DNA of 64,000 nt from contig CAVXGU010000004.1 in assembly GCA_963761615.1 (NCBI GenBank), positions 1-64,000 on the forward strand, in the 5' to 3' direction. Under the pieces are notes generated by a model that saw only the letters and a list, made by a program, of their open reading frames with translations, was not told the origin of the DNA and searched no databases. How positions within the stretch are numbered: position 1 is the stretch's first letter; each line of letters begins with the position of its first letter. Below, in pieces: positions 17,892 through 27,966 of this stretch. The DNA is from CAVXGU01 sp963761615. Lineage in GTDB: Bacteria; Acidobacteriota; Vicinamibacteria; Vicinamibacterales; CAVVIG01. The translations under genes and the position numbers were made by a program.

Positions 17892-18949
17892 GCGGTTCCG
17901 GCCCTCGCGGTCCAGCGCAGGGCGTCGTCCAGCAGGCCGTCGCCGCGGAGCCGGTCCAGGTGGTTGAGTCGCATCAGTCCCGAGCGCCTGAACTCACGGT
18001 CGCAGAAGCCCATGGCGCCCAGGCCCGCGATGAGATTCCGGATGGAGCCGTCGAGAGCGACCCGCGGCTGGTGATCGGGCGCCAGACGCTCGAAGAGGCC
18101 GAAGTCCACGCGGTAGGAGCGCGGGTCGGACGGAGCAGCGGCGTTGATCGAGACGACCGTGCCGGGCACCGCGCCCGCGACCGCGTGCGCGAGGTCCCGC
18201 ACCTGGTAGTTGCACGCGCTGCGGCCGACGTTGACCGCCAGGAAGGGTCTGTCGGTGGCGGCCTGCCGGCCGAGCGCCCATTCGATCGCGCGGGCCATGT
18301 CCTGCACGTCGACGAGCGGGCGCCAGGGCGTGCCGTCGCTCAGGACCGTAATCGGCTGGCGCGAGACGGCGCACGCGACGAAGTCGTTGAGGACGAGATC
18401 CAGGCGCAGGCGCGGGCTCATGCCGCAGGCGGTGGCGAAGCGCAGGGCGGTCACCGTGAAGCCGTCCGTGGCGAGCTCGCACAGATCCCGTTCCGCCAGC
18501 ACCTTCGAGCGCGCGTAGGCGGTGAGCGGATCGAGCGGCGACTCCTCGGATCGGGCGCTCGAGGCCGCGGCGCCGTACATGCTGCAGCTCGACGCGAAGA
18601 CGAACGATCGCACCCCCGCGGCCCGTGCGGCGCCGGCCAGGTTCCGCGTGGCCACGTGGTTGACGGCGTCGGTGACGCGCTCGTACCGGTTCCCGATGGG
18701 GTCGTTCGACACTGCCGCCAGATGGACGATCGCGTCGACGCCCTCGAGGACCGACGGCGGCAGCCGCCTGACGTCGCCGAAGCACTGGCGGTCGAGGACG
18801 TACTCGGGCAGCACGGTGGTTCCGGTGAGGCACGCCGCGAAGAGCCCGGTGTCGAAGCCCCACAGCTCGGCGTCGGGAAACACGCGCCGAAGGTGCGCCG
18901 TCACGACCGGCCCCACGTATCCCATGTTGCCGGTCACCAGTACCCTCAC
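17888..18949 (-). CDS. NAD-dependent sugar-nucleotide epimerase/dehydratase
   Basis: This 353-residue extended SDR has VLVTGNMGYVGPVVTAHL as its NAD-binding motif, FASSCSMYG and YARSK as the Ser/Tyr/Lys catalytic set. It could supply the 4,6-dehydratase or a 4-epimerase/reductase step. It lies between the FMN reductase and the C-methyltransferase with ATGA overlaps on both sides. Sequence alone does not tell which reaction it performs. Confidence 0.88.
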   Translation of the reverse strand: MRVLVTGNMGYVGPVVTAHLRRVFPDAELWGFDTGLFAACLTGTTVLPEYVLDRQCFGDVRRLPPSVLEGVDAIVHLAAVSNDPIGNRYERVTDAVNHVATRNLAGAARAAGVRSFVFASSCSMYGAAASSARSEESPLDPLTAYARSKVLAERDLCELATDGFTVTALRFATACGMSPRLRLDLVLNDFVACAVSRQPITVLSDGTPWRPLVDVQDMARAIEWALGRQAATDRPFLAVNVGRSACNYQVRDLAHAVAGAVPGTVVSINAAAPSDPRSYRVDFGLFERLAPDHQPRVALDGSIRNLIAGLGAMGFCDREFRRSGLMRLNHLDRLRGDGLLDDALRWTARAGTA

Positions 18950-19536
18950 GACGCGGTCTCGAGGCGGGTCAGGAGATCGATGAACCGGTCGAGAAAGGCC
19001 GCCAGGAACGTGCGCGTGCCCTCGTCCGTCAGGCGCCCGTCGGCGTCGAATTTGTCGGCGGCGCGCGCCACCAGCACCTCCGGCTCGAGCAGCACGTAGG
19101 TGTCCGTCGAGGCCAGGACCAGCCGCAGCTCCAGCTGCGCCCGCGCCGTGCCGATCGGCCCGGTCGACGCCCCCATGATGGCCGCGGCCTTCTTGTCGAG
19201 GACGCTCGTCTCCGGCGGGCGGGACAGCCAGTCGATCGCGTTCTTGAGAACGCCGGGGACGCCGTGGTTGTATTCCGGCGAGGCGATGAGCAGGCCGTCC
19301 GCCCGCCGGACGGCCTCGCGCAGGTCGACGACGCTCTGCGGCGCCGCGTCGGTGTCGAAATCCGCGTTGTAGAACGGAAGCCCGCCGATGTCGCGGGACA
19401 CGATGCGGAGCCGGGGCGCGGCGATCTCGGCGGCGGCTCGCAGCAGCGCCCGGTTGTACGACCCGCGCCGCAGGCTGCCCGCGAGGCCGACGACGTCGAA
19501 CGATCGATCCGATCCGGCCGGCGCGTCCGGGGTCAT
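18946..19536 (-). CDS. NADPH-dependent FMN reductase
   Basis: This 196-residue flavodoxin-like enzyme of the NAD(P)H:FMN/quinone reductase family has GLAGSLRRGSYNRALLRAA as its phosphate loop and the family signature IASPEYNHGVPGVLKNAIDW. The start is ATG 19536, preceded by GGAGAGGAGC; the ORF is open further upstream but lacks a ribosome site. It is the first gene of the nine-gene operon. Its link to the sugar pathway is unclear and may be only co-transcription. Confidence 0.9.
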   Translation of the reverse strand: MTPDAPAGSDRSFDVVGLAGSLRRGSYNRALLRAAAEIAAPRLRIVSRDIGGLPFYNADFDTDAAPQSVVDLREAVRRADGLLIASPEYNHGVPGVLKNAIDWLSRPPETSVLDKKAAAIMGASTGPIGTARAQLELRLVLASTDTYVLLEPEVLVARAADKFDADGRLTDEGTRTFLAAFLDRFIDLLTRLETAS

Positions 19537-19642
19537 GTGCAGCTCCTCTCCCCGTGATCCATACTGCATTTCACGCGGTCGCGCGCATCGGCGGGGTCCG
19601 CGTCCAGAAAAGGATATCCCGTGAACCGGAGAGATCGAACCC

Positions 19643-21703
19643 GTGGCGCGGCCTAGCTGGTGGGCGGTCGAGGGGACGCCGTCGCCCTTCGGCGTCACCT
19701 GGCTCGAAGACGAGCGGGCGTTCAACTTCGCCCTTCACTCCCGCGACGCCACCGCGGTGACGCTCCTGCTCTACGAGGCCGCCGACACCGCGCGTCCGTC
19801 GAAGCGCGTCGCACTCGACCCGCTCGTCAACAAGTCGGGGCGTGTCTGGCACTGCCGGCTCCCGGCCGCCGAAGTGGGCGAGGCGGTGTACTACGCCTAC
19901 TCGGTCGGCGGGCCGAACGCCCCCGGGGAGGGCCATCGCTTCGACGACGAGAAGGTGCTCTTCGATCCGTACGCGCGCGCGCTCTTCTTCCCGCCCCGCT
20001 TCAGCCGCGACGCGGCCTGCGCGCCGGGCAGCGACGCCGGACGCGTGCCGCTCGGGATCCTGCGGCCGCCGGGTCCGTTCGACTGGTCCCACGACCGTCG
20101 GGTGTCGCACACCTGGGACCTCGTGATCTACGAGGTGCACGTGCGCGGCTTCACCAGGCGCGCCAACTCCGGCGTGGAGGAGGCGCACCGGGGCACGTAC
20201 GCCGGCCTCGTCGACAAGATTCCGCACCTGCAGGCGCTCGGGATCACGGCCGTCGAGCTGATGCCCGTCTTCCAGCAGGACCCGCAGGAGGGGGGCTACT
20301 GGGGCTACATGCCGCTCAGCTTCTTCTCGCCGCACCAGGGCTACGCGTCCGTGCCGGCGCCGCGGGCCGTCGACGAGTTCCGCGCGATGGTGAAGGCGCT
20401 GCACGCCGCCGGCATCGAGGTGATCCTGGACGTCGTGTACAACCACACGGCCGAAGGCAACGAGAACGGTCCGACCTACAGCTACCGGGGTCTCGACAAC
20501 GCCGTCTACTACCTGCTCGAGCCCGATCGCGTCCGCTACCGCGACGACAGCGGCACCGGGAACACGCTCAACTGCGCCAATCGCTACGTGCGGCGGATGA
20601 TCCTCGACAGCATCCACGTCTGGGTGAACGACCTGCACGTCGATGGCTTCCGGTTCGACCTCGCGTCGATCTTCACCCGGAACGAGGACGGATCGGTGAA
20701 CCTGGACGACCCCCCGGTGATCAGCGAGATCACCACCTCGCCGGGCGTCAACGAGGCGCGGCTGATCGCCGAGGCCTGGGATCCGGGCGCGTACGAGCTG
20801 GGGAAGAGCTTCCCCGGCCTCTCGTGGCTCCAGTGGAACGATCGCTTTCGAGACGACATCCGGGCGTTCGTGAAAGGGGATGCCGGAAAGGTGCCGGGCC
20901 TGATGACCCGGATGTACGGCAGCAGCGACCTGTTCCCGGACGATGTGATGAACGCGTATCACGCGTACCAGAGCGTCAACTACGTGACGTGCCACGACGG
21001 CTTCTGCCTGAGCGATCTCGTCAGCTACGACGCCAAGCACAACGAGGCCAACGGCAACGGCAACCGGGACGGGTCGGACCACAACCTGAGCTGGAACTGC
21101 GGCTGGGAGGGCTACGACGGGGCGCCGCCGGACGTCGTCGCGCTCCGCAAGCGTCAGGTCCGCAACTTCTGCTGCCTCCTGTTTCTCGCCAACGGCACGC
21201 CGATGCTGCGCGCGGGCGACGAGTTCATGCAGCGTCAGGGCGGCAACAACAACCCGTACAACCAGGACAACGAGACCTCCTGGCTCGACTGGGACCTGCT
21301 GCGGACGAACGCGGACGTCTTCCGCTTCTTCTCCCGGATGATCGCGTTCCGAAAAGCGCACCCTTCGCTCGGACGCAGCCGCTTCTGGCGCGACGATGTG
21401 CGCTGGCACGGCGTCGGCGACGCGCCCGATTTCTCGTACGACTCCCGCAGCCTGGCGTGGTTCCTGGACGGCGCGTCCCAGGGAGACGATGACCTGTACG
21501 TGATGGTCAACGCGTACTGGGAGCCGCTCACCTTCGAGATTCAGGACGGCCAGGCCGGCGACTGGCATCGCGTCGTCGACACCAGCCGGGAGAGCCCGGA
21601 CGACTTCGCCGAGACCGGGCGCGAAGTCCCGATCGACGGCCTGCAGTACGTCGTGGGCCCGCGGTCGATCGTCGTGGCCCTCTGTCGCAGGCCGCGCGGT
21701 TAA
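19643..21703 (+). CDS. glgX: glycogen debranching enzyme / isoamylase (GH13_11)
   Basis: This 686-residue GH13 enzyme cleaves alpha-1,6 branches of glycogen or limit dextrins. An N-terminal CBM48 covers about residues 10-110, and the catalytic barrel has VILDVVYNHTAEG, DGFRFDLAS with the nucleophile Asp, LIAEAWDPG with the acid Glu, and NYVTCHDGFCLSDL with the transition-state Asp. The start is GTG 19643 after GGAGAGA. The stop TAA is followed at the next base by composite repeat copy 2. No other glycogen gene is nearby. Confidence 0.95.
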   Translation: MARPSWWAVEGTPSPFGVTWLEDERAFNFALHSRDATAVTLLLYEAADTARPSKRVALDPLVNKSGRVWHCRLPAAEVGEAVYYAYSVGGPNAPGEGHRFDDEKVLFDPYARALFFPPRFSRDAACAPGSDAGRVPLGILRPPGPFDWSHDRRVSHTWDLVIYEVHVRGFTRRANSGVEEAHRGTYAGLVDKIPHLQALGITAVELMPVFQQDPQEGGYWGYMPLSFFSPHQGYASVPAPRAVDEFRAMVKALHAAGIEVILDVVYNHTAEGNENGPTYSYRGLDNAVYYLLEPDRVRYRDDSGTGNTLNCANRYVRRMILDSIHVWVNDLHVDGFRFDLASIFTRNEDGSVNLDDPPVISEITTSPGVNEARLIAEAWDPGAYELGKSFPGLSWLQWNDRFRDDIRAFVKGDAGKVPGLMTRMYGSSDLFPDDVMNAYHAYQSVNYVTCHDGFCLSDLVSYDAKHNEANGNGNRDGSDHNLSWNCGWEGYDGAPPDVVALRKRQVRNFCCLLFLANGTPMLRAGDEFMQRQGGNNNPYNQDNETSWLDWDLLRTNADVFRFFSRMIAFRKAHPSLGRSRFWRDDVRWHGVGDAPDFSYDSRSLAWFLDGASQGDDDLYVMVNAYWEPLTFEIQDGQAGDWHRVVDTSRESPDDFAETGREVPIDGLQYVVGPRSIVVALCRRPRG

Positions 21704-21866
21704 AGCGTTTTCGAGATCGATGTCGCCCCGAGATCGGTGTAGCCCCGAGATCGGCGTCGCCCCGAGATCCGGCGTCGCCCCGAGATCGGTGTAGCCGCGG
21801 ACCTTCAGGTCCGCCGCTGCGAAGCCGACCTGAAGGTCGGCCGCTACAGCGAAACAAAAGCCGCTC
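21704..21866 (+). repeat. composite REP element, copy 2 (163 bp)
   Basis: The copy starts AGCGTTTTCGAGATCGATG at the first base after the glgX stop. It then has four tandem units of CCCGAGATCGGTGTAGC type (about 17-18 bp each), a GGACCTTCAGGTCC hairpin, a CGACCTGAAGGTCG hairpin and the end GCGAAACAAAAGCCGCTC. It is longer than copy 1 only because of the extra tandem units. Confidence 0.88.
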
Positions 21867-21952
21867 CAGATCGCGCGTGGCGGGCGTACCGGCGCTACGT
21901 GGTGCCCGGGTCGGACCACCGTGCCGGGAGCCGCGAGGGAACCGGCGCGCGG

Positions 21953-22495
<543 letters not shown>

Positions 22496-22704
22496 CGCGC
22501 TGTTCACCTGCCGTCGAACTTCCAAGATCGATGCCAGCGGCCGCCGGATGAGCTCCGCCCCGTCGGCGGGCGGCTTTCTGGCCAGATTTGCGTGCCGGGC
22601 CGCCTTGGGTCGATGCTGACTCGATCGCCGGCGGTCGGCGGGTTGTCAAATCTGGGTCTATGTGGCGGATTCTGTAAAGAACGCCCGGCCCGGAAGGGAG
22701 TGCG

Positions 22705-23661
22705 ATGCGCAGCTTCGACGGTCTCTCCGAGCGCGAGATTCTCGCCCTGGCCATCTCGCTCGAGGAAGAGGACGAGCGGGTGTACGCCGACTACGCGGAG
22801 CGTCTCCGCGCCGATTTTCCCGCCTCGGCGCGCGTGCTCGACGGCATGCGCCAGGAGGAGTCGGAGCACCGCGCCCGCCTGCTGGACCGCTACCGGCAGC
22901 GGTTCGGGGATCACGTGCCGCTCGTCCGCCGGCAGGACGTCCGCGGCTTCGTCACGCGGCGATCGCCGTGGCTCGTTCAGTCGCTCGGTCCCGACGCCAT
23001 CCGTCGCCAGGCGGAAACGGCGGAAGTCGAGAGCCGCCGTTTCTACGAGCGGGCGGCCGCACGCACGGGCGATCCGGACACGCGCCAGCTGCTCGACGAC
23101 CTCGCCCAGGCGGAGCGCACCCACGAGGAGCGGGCCAACGCGCTCGAGCGCGAGCACCTGACCCCTGGGTCGAAGAAGGAAGAGGAGCAGGCTCGCCGCC
23201 GCCTCTTCGTCCTGCAGGTGGTTCAGCCCGGTCTCGCGGGGCTGATGGACGGGTCGGTGTCGACGCTCGCGCCCGTCTTCGCCGCGGCGCTGGCGACGCG
23301 GCAGAGCCGCGACGCGTTCCTCGTCGGCCTCGCCGCCTCGGTAGGCGCCGGCATCAGCATGGGGTTCGCCGAAGCGCTGTCGGACGACGGGTCGCTGACC
23401 GGGCGCGGTCACCCGTGGGCGCGCGGGATCATCGAGGGCGGCATGACGGCGGTCGGTGGCATCGGCCACACGCTGCCGTTCCTCCTCCCGGGATTTCAGT
23501 CCGCGCTCATCGTCGCCGTCGCGGTCGTGGTGGTCGAACTGCTCGCCATCAGCTGGATCCGGCACCGCTACATGGACACGCCGCCGCTCACGGCGGCCAT
23601 CCAGGTGGGCCTCGGCGGCGCGCTGGTTTTCGTGACGGGATTGCTGATCGGGTCGTCGTGA
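22705..23661 (+). CDS. mbfA: membrane-bound ferritin MbfA (erythrin-VIT1 fusion)
   Basis: This 318-residue protein joins an N-terminal ferritin-like di-iron domain (residues 1-155) to a VIT1/CCC1-type membrane domain (residues 170-318). Iron ligands are seen in LEEEDERVYADYAER, RQEESEHRARLLDR, AETAEVESRRFYERAA and AERTHEERANALE. The membrane part starts QPGLAGLMDGSVSTLAPVFA. MbfA exports iron from the cytoplasm and protects against peroxide. It starts with ATG 22705 after GGAAGGGAG. No Irr-type operator was recognised upstream. Confidence 0.92.
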   Translation: MRSFDGLSEREILALAISLEEEDERVYADYAERLRADFPASARVLDGMRQEESEHRARLLDRYRQRFGDHVPLVRRQDVRGFVTRRSPWLVQSLGPDAIRRQAETAEVESRRFYERAAARTGDPDTRQLLDDLAQAERTHEERANALEREHLTPGSKKEEEQARRRLFVLQVVQPGLAGLMDGSVSTLAPVFAAALATRQSRDAFLVGLAASVGAGISMGFAEALSDDGSLTGRGHPWARGIIEGGMTAVGGIGHTLPFLLPGFQSALIVAVAVVVVELLAISWIRHRYMDTPPLTAAIQVGLGGALVFVTGLLIGSS

Positions 23662-23670
23662 GGAACCGGG

Positions 23671-23852
23671 GCCGGCCTGAAGGCCGGCGCTACATCTGAC
23701 CGCGACTCACTCCGACGCCCACCCGTAGCGCAGGCCTTCAGGCCGGCAGGGAAATGTAGCGCAGGCCTTCAGGCCTGCTTGCAGGGCCAAATGTAGCGCA
23801 GGCCTTCAGGCCTGCTTGCAGGGCCAAATGTAGTGCAGGCCTTCAGGCCTGC
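23671..23852. repeat. REP array with 37-bp periodicity
   Basis: One inverted unit GGCCGGCCTGAAGGCCGGC ends at about 23692. Four forward GTAG units then start at 23725, 23756, 23793 and 23830, each with the AGGCCT-TC-AGGCCT hairpin. The last three repeat with an exact 37-bp period including the linker TTGCAGGGCCAAAT. Uniform linkers show slippage or tandem duplication, not a CRISPR array. Confidence 0.92.
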
Positions 23853-23926
23853 TTTCAGTATTCGACAGATCACGCGAACGGACAAGACTGTTTCGTCGGC
23901 GCGCCCACGGCTATCATCGGCCGCTC

Positions 23927-25390
23927 ATGCCGACGCGCAAGGAAGGCGGCCGTGGCCGGCGACCCGATCCTCGCACGGCGCGCCAGCTCGCGCGCGTCCC
24001 GCGCGCGGCGCCCCTGACGCCCCTCGTCCCGCAACTCGCACCCGGGCAGCTGCATCAGATCATCCGGCGCCGCGGTCTCGAGGCCTGCGGCGACCTCGTG
24101 GTCTCGGCGACCGCCGAACAGCTCGCGTCGATCCTCGATCTCGACCTGTGGCGGAGCGCCCGGGCCTCGGCGGACGAGGGGTTCGACGCCGACCGCTTCG
24201 GCGAGTGGGTCGAGCTCATGGCGGATCTCGGCGAGGACGAGGCCCTGCGGGTTCTCGCGAAACTGGATCGGGATCTGGTCGTCCTCGGCCTGTCGCGGTA
24301 CATCCGCGTGCTCGATCCGGCGAGCCTCGCCCCCGCCGCGTCGACCGACGACGAGGCGATGGAGCCGCCGTGCACGTTCGAGAGCGGCGTGTCGGGTGAG
24401 GTGGGCGGGTACCTGGTTCACGCGCGGCGGCCGGAGGCCTGGGACGCCATCGTGACGCTGCTCGTCTCGCTCGCCGTCGAGCGGCCCGATGATTTCCACG
24501 CGATCATGCGCGACTGTCGCCGTCTGTCCGACGCGGCGCCGGAGATCGACGGCCTGGACGAACTGCTGTCGGCGCCGGAGCAGGTCGAGCACGACGCCGC
24601 GATCGCCAGGGAGCAGCGCAGGGGTGAGCAGGGGTACGTCGCGCCGGCCGACGCGCGGGCGTTCCTGCAGGCGGCGAGGACGAGGGTCCCGGCGACGCCG
24701 GATCCTCCCGCGCCGGATGGCAACCAGGCGGGCCTGCCACGGGCGCGACGCGTTCAGGGCCTCCAGGTCCTGATGGGACTCCTGCGCGACGTGGACGAGG
24801 ACGCGTTTCTCGCCCGCACCGGAGAGCTCACGCGGCTGGCGAACGTGGTGATCGCGGGCTGTTCGCGGCCATCAGGTCCGTTCACGCCGGAGGAGGCCGC
24901 CCGAGCGGTCATCGCGACGTGCGACCTCGCCCTGGAGCGCTCGCCGGGCGGACACGAGGGAGTGACCTTCCTCCTGGATCACACCCTGGTCGCCACGTTC
25001 GAAACGGGCTGGGGGATCCTGCACCGCGACGTGGGCCTCGTCGCGGCCGGACAGCTGATCGCCGCGCTGGCGACCGTCCGCCCCGGCGACTCGACGACAC
25101 GAATCGGTCTGGTCGCGCTTCGCCGCGACCTCGAACGGGCGCTCGATCTCGGGATGCCCTGGCGCGCCGCCCGCGCGCTCGACGTCATCGCCACGCTCGA
25201 CGTCCCCGCCTGGGCCGGACTGGTCGGGCTCCTGGAGGAGTGCCCCGTCCTGCCCGCCGCGCTCGTCGCCCTCGTCGAGCGCCGCACGGGTGCGATCAGC
25301 GCGACGGCGTACGACTTCATCGCCTCGCGCGCGCAGATCGACACCGTGCGGCGGTTCCTGGAGCGCCTTCCGGATCTGCTCGCCGGCTAG
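23927..25390 (+). CDS. DUF6178 family protein
   Basis: This 487-residue soluble protein has the DUF6178 layout: an N-terminal helical repeat beginning LTPLVPQLAPGQLHQIIRRR and LDLDLWRSARASADEG, WVELMADLGEDEALRVLAKL, and a C-terminal half with LDLGMPWRAARALDVIATLD. The function is unknown. No signal peptide or membrane helix is seen. It stands alone between REP array and composite element copy 3, which begins at the base after its TAG stop. Confidence 0.8.
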   Translation: MPTRKEGGRGRRPDPRTARQLARVPRAAPLTPLVPQLAPGQLHQIIRRRGLEACGDLVVSATAEQLASILDLDLWRSARASADEGFDADRFGEWVELMADLGEDEALRVLAKLDRDLVVLGLSRYIRVLDPASLAPAASTDDEAMEPPCTFESGVSGEVGGYLVHARRPEAWDAIVTLLVSLAVERPDDFHAIMRDCRRLSDAAPEIDGLDELLSAPEQVEHDAAIAREQRRGEQGYVAPADARAFLQAARTRVPATPDPPAPDGNQAGLPRARRVQGLQVLMGLLRDVDEDAFLARTGELTRLANVVIAGCSRPSGPFTPEEAARAVIATCDLALERSPGGHEGVTFLLDHTLVATFETGWGILHRDVGLVAAGQLIAALATVRPGDSTTRIGLVALRRDLERALDLGMPWRAARALDVIATLDVPAWAGLVGLLEECPVLPAALVALVERRTGAISATAYDFIASRAQIDTVRRFLERLPDLLAG

Positions 25391-25486
25391 AGCGGTTTCG
25401 TTTCGCGTTGGCGGACCTGAAGGTCCGCGGCCACACCGGTTGGCGGACCTGAAGGTCCGCGGCTACATCCGAATCTCGAAAACGCT
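25391..25486 (-). repeat. composite REP element, copy 3 (inverted, 96 bp)
   Basis: Read on the minus strand this copy starts AGCGTTTTCGAGATTCGG and ends GCGAAACGAAACCGCT. It carries two GGACCT-type hairpins but none of the 17-bp tandem units, so it is the shortest of the four. On the plus strand its right end AGCGGTTTCGTTTCGCG follows directly on the DUF6178 stop codon. Confidence 0.86.
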
Positions 25487-25530
25487 GCAGCGGCTTCGTG
25501 TCCTCCGGGCTCTTCCGGAACTCCTCGCGG

Positions 25531-27966
25531 TCAGGGCCGGCTGCCGGTGACGCCGATCGTGAACGCCACCGAGACGCTCCGGCCGGACATCAGGGTGAGC
25601 AGGTCGTCCGGCGACGGCGCGTTCGAGGTCTTCGACGCCGCACTGACGGCCGTGATGGCGTGGCTGTCGGTCAGGTTGTTGATCGCGAGGCGGATGCGCG
25701 AGCGCGACAGCCTCGACGAGCCGGGCAGGGCGTAGTTGACGAACAGGTTCGTGATGTCGAACGGATCGATCGTGATGGCCTCGTGCACGGCGCCGTTGTC
25801 GTTGAACATCTTGCTGACGCGCTTGCTGAAGAAGCCGATGTTCCAGCTCCCCTGGTTGTACGTCAGGCCGATGGTCTCGGTGTCGGCCGGCGCGTTCTGC
25901 GCCCAGAGGCCGGTGTCGGTGTACTTCGCGCTGCCCTTCGTGCCGTTCAGGTAGACGGAGAGCCCGCCGCCGACGAGCACGGTGCTCTCGGCCTCGATGC
26001 CCTGGCTCACGAGCTGGCCGTTCTGGTAGTAGAGCGTCTCGCCCGTGGCCTGGTCGACGGTCGACGAGTAGTCGCTCTGCAGCGCGATGTGGTAGACGTC
26101 GACGTCGAGCGTGGCGCGCTGCGACTTCCACACCGAGCCGAACTGGACCGTGTCGCTCAGGATGGGCTTGGGCGTCGTGGCCACCAGCGCGCCCGTGACG
26201 TCGAAGACCTTCGTCGGCGGGATGTTCTGGCCGCGCCCGTACTGCCCGTAGACCGACCAGTCCGGCTGGACCAGGTAGTGCGCGTCGATCGACGGCAGCC
26301 AGGAGTGGTACGCGACGTCGTGCTTCACGAACGGCTGCCCGCCGAGGTCGCCGACCGTCTTGCCGTTGTCGGCGAACTGCGTGAAGTTCTGCGTGTAGTA
26401 CGCGAGCTTGACGCCCGGCGTGACGGTGAGCTGCGACGTCACCTTCATCCGGTACTCCGCGTACGGCTGTACCGTCGTCGTCCCGAACATCTCGTGGAAG
26501 TTCGGCAGGGCGGCGTCCACCCACGTGCGCGGGTCGGCCGGTGTCTGGTAGCGGTTGGTCGAGGCGTATTCGAGCCACAGGCCGGTATTGAAGACGCCGA
26601 CGGCCGAGACGTGCGTCAGCGGCAGGAGGTTGCCGACCTTCCAGTAGGCGTTCAGCTTGTCCGTGCCGCTCGTCGGGGAGATCTTCGTCGTGCTGTTGTA
26701 GTTCTGTTGGTTGTGGTACCGCATCGTGTACGCCTTGTCGTCGATGGACCAGCCGTGGCCGAGGTCCGTCTTGAGGCCGACGTACTCGAAGTGGGTGGGG
26801 ATGCGGTAGAAGTTGAAGCCGTACCACGCGGGCGAGGTCGGATCCCCGGACATCAGGTAGTTGTCGCCGTACTGCGCGATCTGCGCCCGCGTCGCGCCCT
26901 TCTGGTTCGGCGTGTTGCTGTGCAGGTCCATGATCGACGAGAAGGCCGTCAGCACCGTGCGGTCGCCGAGGTTGTACTGGTACTTCGCCGAGAAGGCGTC
27001 GCGCCGCTGGTCGTTGTAGGTCTGGTAGCCGTCCGACTGCATCTGGTGCGCCTCGAGGAGCAGGCGCGACTTGCCGCCCGTCATGCGCCCGGAGTCGTAC
27101 TCGGCGTCGAAGAGCCGCGTGTTGAACGACCCGTAGGACACCGTGCCGTTGATCGACCGCTGGGGCGACAGGGGCTGCGACAGCAGGTTCACCGACCCCC
27201 CGTAGGTGGAGGGCCCGATCGTCGCCGCCGATCCGGGGCTGCGGTCGAAGACCGTCGAGCCAATCGTCTGGGCGGGGAAGAACACCCACGAGTGATGGGT
27301 CGGGTCGTTGGTGTCGTTGAACGGGATGCCGTCGAACGTCATGTTGTAGTAGCCGTCCTTGAACCCGCGGAAGAACGTCTTGGTGTCGCTCAGCCCGGGG
27401 CCGTTCGCGCTCGTGCTGAACGTCCCCGGCGCCATCTGCAGCACCTGGCTGTAGTCCGAGAACGGCGACGTGTAGCTGCGGATGTACTCGTTGCTGATGA
27501 GCGACTGCGCCGATCGCGCCGTCAGCGAGGACTGCGACGGCGCCGCCGCGGCCGCCTTCGGCAATGCCGCCGAGACCGTCACGGTCTCGGCGACGTTCGC
27601 CACCGTCAGCCGGACGGCGACGTCGTGGGTCCGGCCCTCCGCAACGTCGACCGCCGTCAGGCGCACCATCTCGAAGCCCGGAACGGCGACCTCGACGTCG
27701 TACGTGCCGGCGGGGACCGCGATCGCGAACCGGCCGCTGCGGTCGGTCGTCGCGGTGCGGACCTGGCCGCTCGACTCGAGGCGCGCCACGATGCCGGCGT
27801 CGGCGACGGCGCCGCCGTCGGGATCGAGCACGACGCCGGTCAGGCTCGTCGTCGCGCCCGTCGCCTGGGCGGCGGCGACGGCGGGCTGGAACAGCAGGAG
27901 CAGGGCGATCGCCGAAGCGGCGAGCGCCGCGCCCAGCCGATCGGGACGAATTCTCGAAGATGTCAT
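25531..27966 (-). CDS. TonB-dependent outer-membrane receptor
   Basis: This 811-residue receptor has a signal peptide ending AVAAAQA, a carboxypeptidase-regulatory-like domain (about residues 40-125, TSLTGVVLDPDGGAVADAG), a plug domain (VLQMAPGTFSTSANGPGL, MTFDGIPFNDTND) and a 22-strand barrel. The nutrient is unknown. It is divergent from an esterase-like phytase gene 276 bp away, which suggests uptake of a phosphorylated or esterified organic compound. No frame break is present over the whole length. Confidence 0.92.
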   Translation of the reverse strand: MTSSRIRPDRLGAALAASAIALLLLFQPAVAAAQATGATTSLTGVVLDPDGGAVADAGIVARLESSGQVRTATTDRSGRFAIAVPAGTYDVEVAVPGFEMVRLTAVDVAEGRTHDVAVRLTVANVAETVTVSAALPKAAAAAPSQSSLTARSAQSLISNEYIRSYTSPFSDYSQVLQMAPGTFSTSANGPGLSDTKTFFRGFKDGYYNMTFDGIPFNDTNDPTHHSWVFFPAQTIGSTVFDRSPGSAATIGPSTYGGSVNLLSQPLSPQRSINGTVSYGSFNTRLFDAEYDSGRMTGGKSRLLLEAHQMQSDGYQTYNDQRRDAFSAKYQYNLGDRTVLTAFSSIMDLHSNTPNQKGATRAQIAQYGDNYLMSGDPTSPAWYGFNFYRIPTHFEYVGLKTDLGHGWSIDDKAYTMRYHNQQNYNSTTKISPTSGTDKLNAYWKVGNLLPLTHVSAVGVFNTGLWLEYASTNRYQTPADPRTWVDAALPNFHEMFGTTTVQPYAEYRMKVTSQLTVTPGVKLAYYTQNFTQFADNGKTVGDLGGQPFVKHDVAYHSWLPSIDAHYLVQPDWSVYGQYGRGQNIPPTKVFDVTGALVATTPKPILSDTVQFGSVWKSQRATLDVDVYHIALQSDYSSTVDQATGETLYYQNGQLVSQGIEAESTVLVGGGLSVYLNGTKGSAKYTDTGLWAQNAPADTETIGLTYNQGSWNIGFFSKRVSKMFNDNGAVHEAITIDPFDITNLFVNYALPGSSRLSRSRIRLAINNLTDSHAITAVSAASKTSNAPSPDDLLTLMSGRSVSVAFTIGVTGSRP

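Noticed and set aside
19571..21919. A 782-codon open frame opposite glgX
   Set aside because: It mirrors glgX third-position GC and has a His/Val/Arg-rich shadow composition with no recognisable motif.
23725..23852. Possible CRISPR array (regular 37-bp spacing)
   Set aside because: The linkers are identical rather than unique spacers, the unit is a GTAG REP hairpin, and no cas gene is present.
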